From NCBI GenBank assembly GCA_902797895.1, contig CADBUS010000088.1, positions 1 to 6,433 of the forward strand: DNA of 6,433 nucleotides. The letters are read 5' to 3'. This document shows, piece after piece, positions 1 through 6,067 of the stretch; the first letter of the stretch is position 1, and every line of letters starts with the position of its first letter. This DNA is from an uncultured Bacteroidia bacterium. GTDB taxonomy: Bacteria; Bacteroidota; Bacteroidia; Bacteroidales; UBA932. The notes below the pieces were generated by a model, which was given only the letters and a program-made list of their open reading frames with translations, ran no database searches and had not been told where the DNA came from. Both the position numbers and the translations under genes were made by a program.

Positions 1-3
1 ATT

Positions 4-321
4 ATGTTATTTTCAACCACATCCGTTCTTGATGGAAAGAAAATTCTTGATTACAAGGGAATTGTAACAGGAGAAACCATTATTGGAGCAAATATATTCA
101 AAGATTTTTTGGCCGGAATAAGGGACATTGTAGGAGGCCGCAGCGGTGCATACGAAAGAGTACTTATGGAGGCAAGGGAGACCTCCCTCAGAGAGATGAG
201 CGAACGCGCTGCCGCTCTGGGAGCAAATGCTATAATAGGGATAGATATTGATTATGAAACTGTTGGGAGTGGCGGTATGCTTATGGTATCTGTTTGCGGA
301 ACTGCTGTTGTAGTGGAATAA
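4..321 (+). CDS. YbjQ/UPF0145 (DUF74) family protein
   Basis: This 105-residue protein is close to the usual length of the YbjQ/UPF0145 family (about 105-110 residues) and appears complete. It shows the family pattern throughout. The N-terminal strand is TTSVLDGKKILDYKGIVTGE (residues 5-24). The conserved stretch GGRSGAYERVL follows (44-54), then a helix with an AR..S.REM pattern (57-65). GANAIIGIDIDYETVG comes next (73-88), and a short hydrophobic C-terminal strand ends the protein. Members are small soluble proteins, sometimes labelled heavy-metal-binding, but the biochemical role is not established. I see no signal peptide, so a cytoplasmic location is likely. The ATG at position 4 gives the usual family N-terminus, but only three bases precede it, so promoter and upstream context are not visible. 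The lipoprotein gene follows 29 bp downstream on the same strand and may be cotranscribed. Confidence 0.92.
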   Translation: MLFSTTSVLDGKKILDYKGIVTGETIIGANIFKDFLAGIRDIVGGRSGAYERVLMEARETSLREMSERAAALGANAIIGIDIDYETVGSGGMLMVSVCGTAVVVE

Positions 322-326
322 TATTG
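293..326 (+). promoter_or_regulatory. Possible promoter for the OmpA-family lipoprotein gene
   Basis: TTTG at 293-296 and TAATATTG at 319-326 resemble the Bacteroides -33 (TTTG) and -7 (TAnnTTTG) elements, with one mismatch in the -7 box. The 22-bp gap is slightly longer than usual. Transcription would start near 331, leaving about 20 nt of leader before the ATG at 351. The -7 box overlaps the stop codon of the YbjQ-type gene. The lipoprotein could therefore have its own promoter or share the upstream transcript. The match is weak and could be chance. Confidence 0.3.
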
Positions 327-350
327 TTATAAACTAATAAATAGTTCATT

Positions 351-1040
351 ATGAAAAAGATTGTAATTGTTTTAATGTGTGCATTATTGGTTTTGCCTAT
401 CGGTTGTGCCAATATGAACAAAACTACTCAGGGTGGCTTGCTTGGCGGTGGCGCCGGTGCTGCCGTAGGAGCCGGTATTGGTGCTCTGCTTGGTAAAGGT
501 AAGGGAGCCGCAATTGGTGCAGCATTGGGAAGTGCTGTTGGTGCCGGTGCAGGAGTGTTGATTGGCAGAAAGATGGACAAAAAGGCCGAGGAGCTTGCAC
601 AAGAGCTTGAAAATGCCAAAGTTGAGAAGGTTACAGATGTAAATGGCTTGGAGGCCATTAAGGTTACCTTTGATAGCGGATTGCTTTTCCAGAGCGGAAA
701 ATCTGCTCTCTCTTCTGCCTCAAAGGCGGAGCTTACAAACTTTGCCTCCAAGATGAGAGATATGGCGGATACAGATATTACTATTTGTGGCCATACAGAC
801 AACACCGGCTCTGCTGAGGTAAATGAAAGACTCTCACTCCAGAGAGCAAATGCTGTTGGAGATTATCTGAAATCTCTTGGCATAGGCTCTTCTCGCCTAA
901 AGAGCGAGGGCAAATCTTTCACCGAGCCTATTGCAGATAACAAAACTGCAGAGGGGCGTGCTCAAAACCGTCGCGTTGAGGTATTTATTACCGCAAACGA
1001 GGCAATGGTTCAGAAGGCCGAAGCCGGAACCCTTGAATAA
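351..1040 (+). CDS. OmpA-family peptidoglycan-binding lipoprotein with glycine zipper (YiaD-like)
   Basis: This 229-residue protein starts with a lipoprotein signal peptide: MKK, a hydrophobic core, then LPIGC, with Cys19 as the likely lipidated residue. A glycine zipper rich in G/A follows (about residues 28-72), a hydrophobic segment of the Gly-zipper_Omp type that could insert into or pack against a membrane. A charged helix (73-90) leads to an OmpA C-terminal domain (about 103-214). In that domain GHTDNTGS carries Asp150 and LSLQR carries Arg165. Their 15-residue spacing matches the Asp/Arg pair that binds the diaminopimelate of peptidoglycan in OmpA-like domains. NRRVEVF (206-212) is the usual end of the domain. 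The inferred role is an envelope lipoprotein tethering the outer membrane to the cell wall. Length and layout resemble E. coli YiaD. The next gene is convergent, and a strong terminator hairpin begins 25 bp after the stop. Confidence 0.93.
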   Translation: MKKIVIVLMCALLVLPIGCANMNKTTQGGLLGGGAGAAVGAGIGALLGKGKGAAIGAALGSAVGAGAGVLIGRKMDKKAEELAQELENAKVEKVTDVNGLEAIKVTFDSGLLFQSGKSALSSASKAELTNFASKMRDMADTDITICGHTDNTGSAEVNERLSLQRANAVGDYLKSLGIGSSRLKSEGKSFTEPIADNKTAEGRAQNRRVEVFITANEAMVQKAEAGTLE

Positions 1041-1065
1041 TAGCGCTATTGAAATAATGGTAAAC

Positions 1066-1098
1066 AAAGAGGGGGTCAAAAGTTTTGACTCCCTCTTT
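1066..1098. terminator. Bidirectional rho-independent terminator hairpin
   Basis: Arms at 1066-1081 and 1083-1098 pair over 16 positions around a single central G, with one G-T wobble. The innermost pairs must open to form a real loop. The outer stem ends in AAAGAGGG/CCCTCTTT. The right side continues into a T-rich run on the + strand (TTTATCTATTTATCT) and into TTTGTTTACC on the - strand, so the hairpin can end transcription in both directions. It lies between the lipoprotein gene and the convergent mechanosensitive channel gene, where a shared terminator is expected. Confidence 0.85.
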
Positions 1099-1132
1099 AT
1101 CTATTTATCTATCCCACAGCCCGCACACAGCA

Positions 1133-1200
1133 CCGGCCACTAAAGTGGCGGAAAAGCCAACGCACTAATAGGCCGCAGAAGCGGCCGGTCGCTAAAGCGA
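1133..1200. repeat. Duplicated hairpin pair with compensatory stem changes
   Basis: Two 16-nt copies, 1133-1148 and 1185-1200, read CCGGCCACTAAAGTGG and CCGGTCGCTAAAGCGA. Each contains a short stem closed by a TAAA loop. They differ at four positions, and all four fall in paired bases: C1137-G1148 becomes T1189-A1200, and A1139-T1146 becomes G1191-C1198. Pairing is therefore kept in both copies. A third hairpin, GGCCGC-AGAA-GCGGCC, lies between them at 1171-1186. ACCGGCC (1132-1138) can also pair with GGCCGGT (1183-1189), giving an alternative fold of the whole block. The block is clearly more GC-rich than the sequence around it. It could be a REP/BIME-like palindromic repeat, a small MITE remnant or part of an elaborate 3' end. 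Only one locus is visible, so repeat-family membership is inference. Confidence 0.6.
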
Positions 1201-1206
1201 TTTTTT
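1189..1206 (+). terminator. Second + strand terminator (hairpin plus T6)
   Basis: TCGC-TAAA-GCGA (1189-1200) forms a short stem-loop followed directly by six T residues (1201-1206). It would stop + strand transcription that reads past the main terminator at 1066-1098. The last two Ts are shared with the stop codon of the convergent channel gene (TAA on the - strand, 1207-1205). The stem is only four to five base pairs, so on its own it may be weak. Confidence 0.5.
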
Positions 1207-4126
1207 AGCTCTCTTCTCCCTTTTTTGCTGCCTCCAATTCTTCTTTATCTCTGTTCTGTTTTATCTGCTTAATGTATATATCTCTCTGAGGGAATGGAAT
1301 CTCTATACCATTTTCGTTCAGAGTATTATAGATAATCTCATTTGCAGCGGCATTATATTTATATCTCTCTGTAACAAGCACATATTGATATACCTTTAGC
1401 AATATGCTGTTATCCCCAAACTCAGATAGGCGCACCACAATTCCATAGCTGCTATCTAAAAGTTCTCTGCCATACTTATCCTTGAGATTCAACTTTATAA
1501 GGGCTTTTTTCAGCAGCTCTCTCACCTTGGCAACCTCTGTTCCGTACCTTACACCTATCGGGATAATAAGCAACTCGTATGCATTGTTTCTTGTAAGGTT
1601 TTTGAAATTTTTGCTGTACAGATTGGTATTTGGAAAGGCCATAATACTGCCTGTTTCTGTCTGTATCATAGTACTTTGATAGGTAATACTATCTACCACG
1701 CCCCTTATTCCGTCGCACTCAACATAATCTCCCACTCTCAGTCTGCCGGACATTAGTGACACACCGTAGAAGAAGTTGTTTATAACATCTTTGAGGGCGA
1801 AACCGATACCTGTTGCAAGGCCGGCACCAATTATTGATATTGCGGTAGATGGAATCTCAAGAAGCAAGAAGCATAGTACTATGTAGGCTCCCCAAGTGCA
1901 GATATTTATTATTGAATTGGAGAGGGTAAAGTTTATCATATTCTCCGGCAACTCCTTAAGTTTTGTTTTATTGAGAGTTGTGCGTATTCTGTAAATTCTG
2001 TAGAAAGATTGCAGGGCATATACTCCATACCTGAATATAAAGAATAGCGATGTGGCAGTAAGCACCTTCATTACAGATAGGTCTATAACCTGATCGTAAT
2101 GCAAGAACGGCACTCTCAAATATTGTAAGCAGATAGATTCCAAATCAAACACACCTGCTGCCATATACACGCAAAGAGGTATAGACCAAATTGTTATAGC
2201 CGGGACTACCGCCATTTTAAGCATATCGTAAAGCCAACTTACCTCTATGTAAGAGCCCTTGCTCTTTTTGCTGATAAAGCTGTAGTGATTGAGCGAATAG
2301 GCCCTCTTCCTCTTTATCATAAGCCTGTTGTAGAATATTCTCATAAGATCGCTTATAGCTGTAATAGATTGTATTACAGACAGCTGGAATATCCACCAGA
2401 TTATTATGATAATAGAGAGCAATACATAACCGCTCCACGCCACTATTGTTGTTGCAACCAAAACGGTAAGGGTGAAGTAGTTATAGAGCTTGTCGCTGAA
2501 AGGTATCCGATTCTTTAGCTTTTTGCAGATATGATACTGCCAGAGAGTAAAGAGTAGCAGTAGTGCAGGAAGCCCCAGATTTATAAGGGTATTAGGTATG
2601 AATGTTATTCTTATGAATATGAGTATAAGGCTAAGGAGCATAATAGGGAAGTAGGCCTTAATGCCGCTCCTTACCTGATCTCCCTGCAAACGTATTGCAA
2701 ATGAGAGGAATATGGCAGCCAGCAGCCAAGCAAACTCTACCAACAGCCTGGTAGCCATCTTCATAAAATAGTGGGTAGAAGACATCATTGCTATGGTGGT
2801 GGCTACGGAGAATATTACAACAGCTCCCAACAACATAAGGCATAGGCCGTGGCTTTTGAAACGCTCGCTGCGGAAAAATTTAACCTTCTTTGTAAGCAGC
2901 CGCACTATCAGCTTGCTTAATCCAAAGGCTACCAACAGATAGAATGTAACAAAGAGCATCAGTCCGAATATAGTCTGCGGCCTCCATTGGCTTCTTGCCT
3001 TTGGATTGAGAGCAACTTCCCACTTATCTGATATATCGTTCTTTACACGCGACAAAAACTTTTTTGGCTGTGCAAGAATATAGAAGTAGTTGGTCTGCCC
3101 ATCTACAAAGATTCGCTTTTGCACTCCCAAATATTTGCTCTGCGCATACTCGTATGCCTCTTTTAGCTGGTTCCAAGTGGCATCGTAGTGTGTACTATCG
3201 TTAATAATATCCTCTTTTGTCTGCAGGTATAGCTCGCGTAGATTTTCTGCATAAAAGATACAGCTATCTCTATAGACAAGCGCTCTGCCGGTAAGTTCAT
3301 TTATATACTCATCGTGATAGACAATAGTTGTGGAGTCTGCGGAGGCTTGAGTAGAGTCTCCCTGCATACTTATAGTTTTTATCGTATCTGTCTTTACCGG
3401 CCTCCGCCTTCCGAAATTACCTGTAATTGCCACATTTGCAATGGCTTTTAGGATATTCTTGTTTGTGCTCTTGCGCAGAGAGTCTGCCATAGGAGAATCC
3501 TCATCCTCTTTTGGAAAATTGTTTCCTTCCCCCATCTTCTGCTCCATCTGTTTCTGTATTCTCTCCTCAATTCCTTTCTGATAGCGAGTCTCGTTCAAAA
3601 GATGTCGGTTATGCAGATTTTTTATATCCGTATTGAGTTGTTTTATGGCCTCTGTATTAATAGTAGCGCGCCCCCCTTCTAATTGTTGAGTTTCCGTACT
3701 ATCTACAATTGCAGGAGGAAGTTGCTGTAGAGTGGCAATCATTTTTGTATATCTCTCAATCTCCACATCTATCTGCTGCATAATGTTCACGTATGGCCTG
3801 CGCTGCTTGTAAAAAGCCTCATACTTTTTTGTAACCTCTTCAAGAGCGTATGTAAGATCAAACGTAAAGTTCTGTTTTTGAGAGTATAGCATAAGCGACA
3901 ATTCATTGCAATCCTCCATAAGCTGAAACATCTGCTTCTGCTGTGCAAGCCTTGTCTGCTCTATGATAATACGTGCTTTTGCGGCTCTGTTGTAGGCGTG
4001 TCTGAGCTCATACTTGAGAACTCTCAGCGTGCGGTTGAGGTCTCCCTCTTCAAATACCGCTGCCACAGGCTGAACTACCCCTATAATAAAGGCGAGAATA
4101 AAGAGTGCTCTTAAAAATTTTTTCAT
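1205..4126 (-). CDS. MscS-superfamily mechanosensitive ion channel with large periplasmic N-terminal module
   Basis: This 973-residue protein has an MscS channel core at its C-terminal end. A Sec signal peptide (about residues 1-24, ending PVAA) is followed by about 355 mostly hydrophilic, helix-rich residues with coiled-coil character (about 30-195). A polar, probably disordered stretch follows at about 200-266. Around ten or eleven membrane segments begin near residue 386 and group at about 386-590 and 633-787. The pore helix is SIIGAGLATGIGFALKDVIN (764-783), followed by FFYGVSLMSGRLRVGDYVE, the beta domain with FPNTNLYSKNF (831-841), and the C-terminal alpha/beta domain to about residue 950. 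This layout resembles MscK/MscM-type large channels, which open under membrane tension to release solutes after hypo-osmotic shock. The ATG lies 3 bp after the stop of the upstream hydrolase gene, which suggests translational coupling. No clear Shine-Dalgarno sequence is present. Whether it has extra gating signals is not visible. Confidence 0.92.
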   Translation of the reverse strand: MKKFLRALFILAFIIGVVQPVAAVFEEGDLNRTLRVLKYELRHAYNRAAKARIIIEQTRLAQQKQMFQLMEDCNELSLMLYSQKQNFTFDLTYALEEVTKKYEAFYKQRRPYVNIMQQIDVEIERYTKMIATLQQLPPAIVDSTETQQLEGGRATINTEAIKQLNTDIKNLHNRHLLNETRYQKGIEERIQKQMEQKMGEGNNFPKEDEDSPMADSLRKSTNKNILKAIANVAITGNFGRRRPVKTDTIKTISMQGDSTQASADSTTIVYHDEYINELTGRALVYRDSCIFYAENLRELYLQTKEDIINDSTHYDATWNQLKEAYEYAQSKYLGVQKRIFVDGQTNYFYILAQPKKFLSRVKNDISDKWEVALNPKARSQWRPQTIFGLMLFVTFYLLVAFGLSKLIVRLLTKKVKFFRSERFKSHGLCLMLLGAVVIFSVATTIAMMSSTHYFMKMATRLLVEFAWLLAAIFLSFAIRLQGDQVRSGIKAYFPIMLLSLILIFIRITFIPNTLINLGLPALLLLFTLWQYHICKKLKNRIPFSDKLYNYFTLTVLVATTIVAWSGYVLLSIIIIIWWIFQLSVIQSITAISDLMRIFYNRLMIKRKRAYSLNHYSFISKKSKGSYIEVSWLYDMLKMAVVPAITIWSIPLCVYMAAGVFDLESICLQYLRVPFLHYDQVIDLSVMKVLTATSLFFIFRYGVYALQSFYRIYRIRTTLNKTKLKELPENMINFTLSNSIINICTWGAYIVLCFLLLEIPSTAISIIGAGLATGIGFALKDVINNFFYGVSLMSGRLRVGDYVECDGIRGVVDSITYQSTMIQTETGSIMAFPNTNLYSKNFKNLTRNNAYELLIIPIGVRYGTEVAKVRELLKKALIKLNLKDKYGRELLDSSYGIVVRLSEFGDNSILLKVYQYVLVTERYKYNAAANEIIYNTLNENGIEIPFPQRDIYIKQIKQNRDKEELEAAKKGEES

Positions 4127-4129
4127 AGC

Positions 4130-5362
4130 TTATGGTTTTGGCTTTTTGACAATTTCATCAGACTGATATATATTGTTGAGCAGATATTCTGTAAACTGCT
4201 CTGTAATTATATCGTGGGTTGTAAACCAGCAGTGCCCTATAACGTTGTATGGAGCTGTGCGGCACTCTTGAACCTGAAGGAGATATTCATCTAAGCTCTC
4301 AAATCCCTGCTGGCCAAAGCGATAAGCGGCAAGCCCGATTATGACAGGTACATCTTTCAGCAGCCCATTCCAACTGTCGAGCACCTTTTTGAAGTCTGCA
4401 ATTTTATGACCGTGAGGCCAGTATATCTGTGGAATAAGATAGTCTATTGTACCCTCTTGCGCCCATTGCACAGGGTCTGCATAAAGGTTGCGGGTATTTA
4501 CTAAGCGGCCTGCAGGAGATACTCCAAAGAGGGCATCGGGCCTTGCTGCTTTAACGGCGTTGTAAAGCTCTCTTACTACGGCATTTATGTTGCCCTCCCT
4601 CCACTCATCTAAACTCTTGCCGGAGCCATATTTTTTGTACAGATGTTCATCGTTCCACACCTTTTGCCTGCCTTTTTTTTCCGCCTGCTTTCCGCTTCCC
4701 CTCAATCCGGAGGGGTAAAAGTAATCGTCTATATGAATACCATCTACATCATAATTTGTGAGAATTTCTGTAACGAGTTCTTTGAGATATTGTCTCACTT
4801 CCGGTTGGCCCGGATCCCAGTAGAGCTTGCCCTGGTGCTGCTGAACAAGATGCTTTTTGGTGTAGCATATATTGTCTGAGCGGCGAGCCATCTCTACCTT
4901 GCCTATTCTGAGCGGATTTATCCAGGCGTGAATCTTCATTCCAAGCGAGTGGGCGGTTTTCACAGCCAAGGCGAGAGGGTCATAGCCTGGAGCAGTGCCC
5001 GGGGTGTCGGTAAGTGTTGGAGCCCATTGCAGAATTTTTGAGGGATATAGCGCATCGCTATTGCTAACCACCTGGAACATAACATTATTGCAGCCGGCTT
5101 TCTTGAGTCCGTAGAGCAGATTTTGCAGTTGAAGCTGCTGAGAGTCTCTCTGCCTTGCAATCCTCTCCTTTCTCTCTCTCTCACTCTCCAATGTGCCATC
5201 TTCCTTCTCTATTTTGCCGAGTAGAATTTTGACCTTCGGCCAATCGATGCTCTCTACGGTAGAGAGCCAAGCTCCTCTGAACTCGTTATTTGCACCGCTG
5301 CAAGGAGAACAGAGCATAGATATGAGGGCAGAAACTATCGCGATTAAAAGAGAGTTCTTCAT
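4130..5362 (-). CDS. GHL10 (DUF187/COG1649) glycoside-hydrolase-like exported protein
   Basis: The protein is 410 residues from the preferred ATG at 5362. A Sec-type signal peptide (1-24, MKNSLLIAIV...) precedes NEFRGAWLSTVESIDWP (26-42), the hallmark opening of the GHL10 TIM-barrel fold. Other family blocks are NNVMFQV (92-98), ALYPSKI..W.P.LT (104-118), GYDPL (126-130), HAWINPLR (145-152), WDPGQPEVR (182-190), DGIHIDDYFYP (207-217, with acidic residues 207, 212 and 213 near the expected active site), FGVSPAG (279-285) and DYLIPQIYWP (307-316). E. coli DigH (formerly YddW), of the same family, cleaves peptidoglycan glycan strands lacking stem peptides. A cell-wall role is therefore likely here, but the substrate is inferred. 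A longer reading from 5437 is possible, but that start lies upstream of the predicted promoter. Odd: a charged insert at about 43-74 between two conserved blocks. It is the first gene of an operon with the MscS-type channel. Confidence 0.9.
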   Translation of the reverse strand: MKNSLLIAIVSALISMLCSPCSGANNEFRGAWLSTVESIDWPKVKILLGKIEKEDGTLESERERKERIARQRDSQQLQLQNLLYGLKKAGCNNVMFQVVSNSDALYPSKILQWAPTLTDTPGTAPGYDPLALAVKTAHSLGMKIHAWINPLRIGKVEMARRSDNICYTKKHLVQQHQGKLYWDPGQPEVRQYLKELVTEILTNYDVDGIHIDDYFYPSGLRGSGKQAEKKGRQKVWNDEHLYKKYGSGKSLDEWREGNINAVVRELYNAVKAARPDALFGVSPAGRLVNTRNLYADPVQWAQEGTIDYLIPQIYWPHGHKIADFKKVLDSWNGLLKDVPVIIGLAAYRFGQQGFESLDEYLLQVQECRTAPYNVIGHCWFTTHDIITEQFTEYLLNNIYQSDEIVKKPKP

Positions 5363-5368
5363 ATCCAA

Positions 5369-5382
5369 ACGTTTTTTAACGT
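5369..5382. promoter_or_regulatory. Inverted repeat in the leader of the hydrolase gene
   Basis: On the - strand ACGTT-AAAA-AACGT forms a 5-bp inverted repeat between the predicted transcription start (near 5390) and the ATG at 5362. It could be an operator half-site pair or a weak hairpin close to the ribosome entry site. A second short palindrome, TTACGTAA (5400-5407), overlaps the -7 box of the same gene. Both are short enough to arise by chance in AT-rich DNA. Confidence 0.25.
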
Positions 5383-5394
5383 ATATATTCCCCA

Positions 5395-5402
5395 CAAAGT
5401 TA
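5395..5402 (-). promoter_or_regulatory. -7 box of the hydrolase-channel operon promoter
   Basis: On the - strand the sequence TAACTTTGT is an exact match to the Bacteroides -7 consensus TAnnTTTGY. No clear TTTG -33 element is seen about 20 bp upstream. Transcription would start near 5390, about 28 nt before the ATG at 5362. This excludes the upstream in-frame ATG at 5437 as a start on this transcript and supports the shorter hydrolase with a normal signal peptide. Confidence 0.6.
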
Positions 5403-5422
5403 CGTAAATAAAATATATCAGC

Positions 5423-5430
5423 TATTTTTG
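5423..5430 (+). promoter_or_regulatory. -7 box of the rhomboid protease promoter
   Basis: TATTTTTGC exactly matches the Bacteroides -7 consensus TAnnTTTGY. The -33 region near 5400 has only partial similarity (TTACG). Transcription would start near 5435, leaving a leader of about 12 nt before the ATG at 5447. This makes the TTG at 5432 an unlikely start. The box lies back to back with the -7 box at 5395-5402, so the two upstream contact regions overlap and RNA polymerase may not occupy both promoters at once. Confidence 0.6.
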
Positions 5431-5446
5431 CTTGCAATTAAAGATT

Positions 5447-6067
5447 ATGGCAACAATAATTATAATTGCGATTACGGCTCTTGTGAGTCTGTTGTGTTTC
5501 TCAAATGAGAAAGCCTTCAGAACCCTGATGTTCAATGCCTACGATACTTGGAACCATAGGCGTTACTATCAACTTTTCAGCTATGGCCTTGTGCACGGCA
5601 GTTGGGGGCATCTCTTTTTCAATATGCTTACCCTCTTTTTCTTCGGGAGCGAGGTTGAGATTTTCTTCAAGGCTATATTCGGAGATTTGACAGGCACTAT
5701 ATTGTATGTGGTCTTATATGTAACAGCTATCGCAGTATCTTCATTGGCAGACCTTTACAAATACAGATATACTGCTTCGTACAATGCGGTTGGGGCATCA
5801 GGCGCAGTTTCTGCTATACTCTTTGCCGCAATACTGTTTAATCCTACAATGGGGATATATATCTACTTTATTCCGATACCTGTTCCTGCTTTTATATTCG
5901 GGCCGCTCTACCTTATCTACTGCCGCTGGATGGCCAAGCGCAATGCAGACAACATAGGCCATACGGCCCACTTCTGGGGAGCTATTTACGGCCTTGTATT
6001 TCCGATATTAGTAAAGCCGGCACTGGTAATTTACTTCTTTAACCGATTGATGGAGAGTTGGAGCTAA
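5447..6067 (+). CDS. Rhomboid family intramembrane serine protease
   Basis: The protein is 206 residues from the ATG at 5447 and has about six membrane segments, the core rhomboid size. An N-terminal helix (about 2-18) leads to RYYQLFSYGLVHGSWGHLFFN (39-59), with the conserved HxxxN pair at His55 and Asn59; the Asn helps form the oxyanion hole. YNAVGASGAVSA (112-123) carries the GxSG motif with Ser118 as nucleophile. GHTAHFWGAIYG (171-182) carries the conserved AHxxG, with His175 completing the Ser-His dyad. All catalytic residues are present, so an active inner-membrane protease is expected; its substrates cannot be read from sequence. An earlier TTG start (5432) would add five residues but overlaps the predicted transcription start. 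The gene is divergent from the hydrolase-channel operon and overlaps the convergent amidase gene by 4 bp at its end. Confidence 0.93.
   Translation: MATIIIIAITALVSLLCFSNEKAFRTLMFNAYDTWNHRRYYQLFSYGLVHGSWGHLFFNMLTLFFFGSEVEIFFKAIFGDLTGTILYVVLYVTAIAVSSLADLYKYRYTASYNAVGASGAVSAILFAAILFNPTMGIYIYFIPIPVPAFIFGPLYLIYCRWMAKRNADNIGHTAHFWGAIYGLVFPILVKPALVIYFFNRLMESWS

Noticed and set aside
428..805. 125-codon open frame on the - strand, opposite the lipoprotein gene.
   Set aside because: Its Pro/Ala-rich C-terminal end is the antisense of the glycine zipper (GGN/GCN codons). The + strand frame has a lipobox and a full OmpA domain, and the - frame resembles no known protein.
931..1143. 70-codon + strand frame across the end of the lipoprotein gene.
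   Set aside because: It starts inside the OmpA domain in another frame, runs through the terminator hairpin and ends in the repeat block. It shows no domain or start signals.
5171..5182. Contingency (phase-variation) locus at the TC repeat.
   Set aside because: Six dinucleotide units is short for a phase-variable tract, and the frame is intact. I keep it only as a low-interest observation.
5293..5305. Possible lipobox in the GHL10 signal peptide (Cys18 or Cys21).
   Set aside because: The residues before these cysteines (ISML and CSP) do not fit the usual [LVI]-[AST]-[GAS]-C pattern well. Ordinary Sec cleavage near residue 24 is at least as likely, though DigH is a lipoprotein, so the question remains open.
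5363..5437. 25-residue N-terminal extension of the GHL10 protein from the ATG at 5437.
   Set aside because: The extension would start upstream of the predicted -7 box (5402-5395) and would bury the signal peptide. The ATG at 5362 gives a normal exported N-terminus.
5432..5446. TTG start for the rhomboid protease, adding five residues.
   Set aside because: It sits at or before the predicted transcription start, and the ATG at 5447 begins directly before the first membrane helix.
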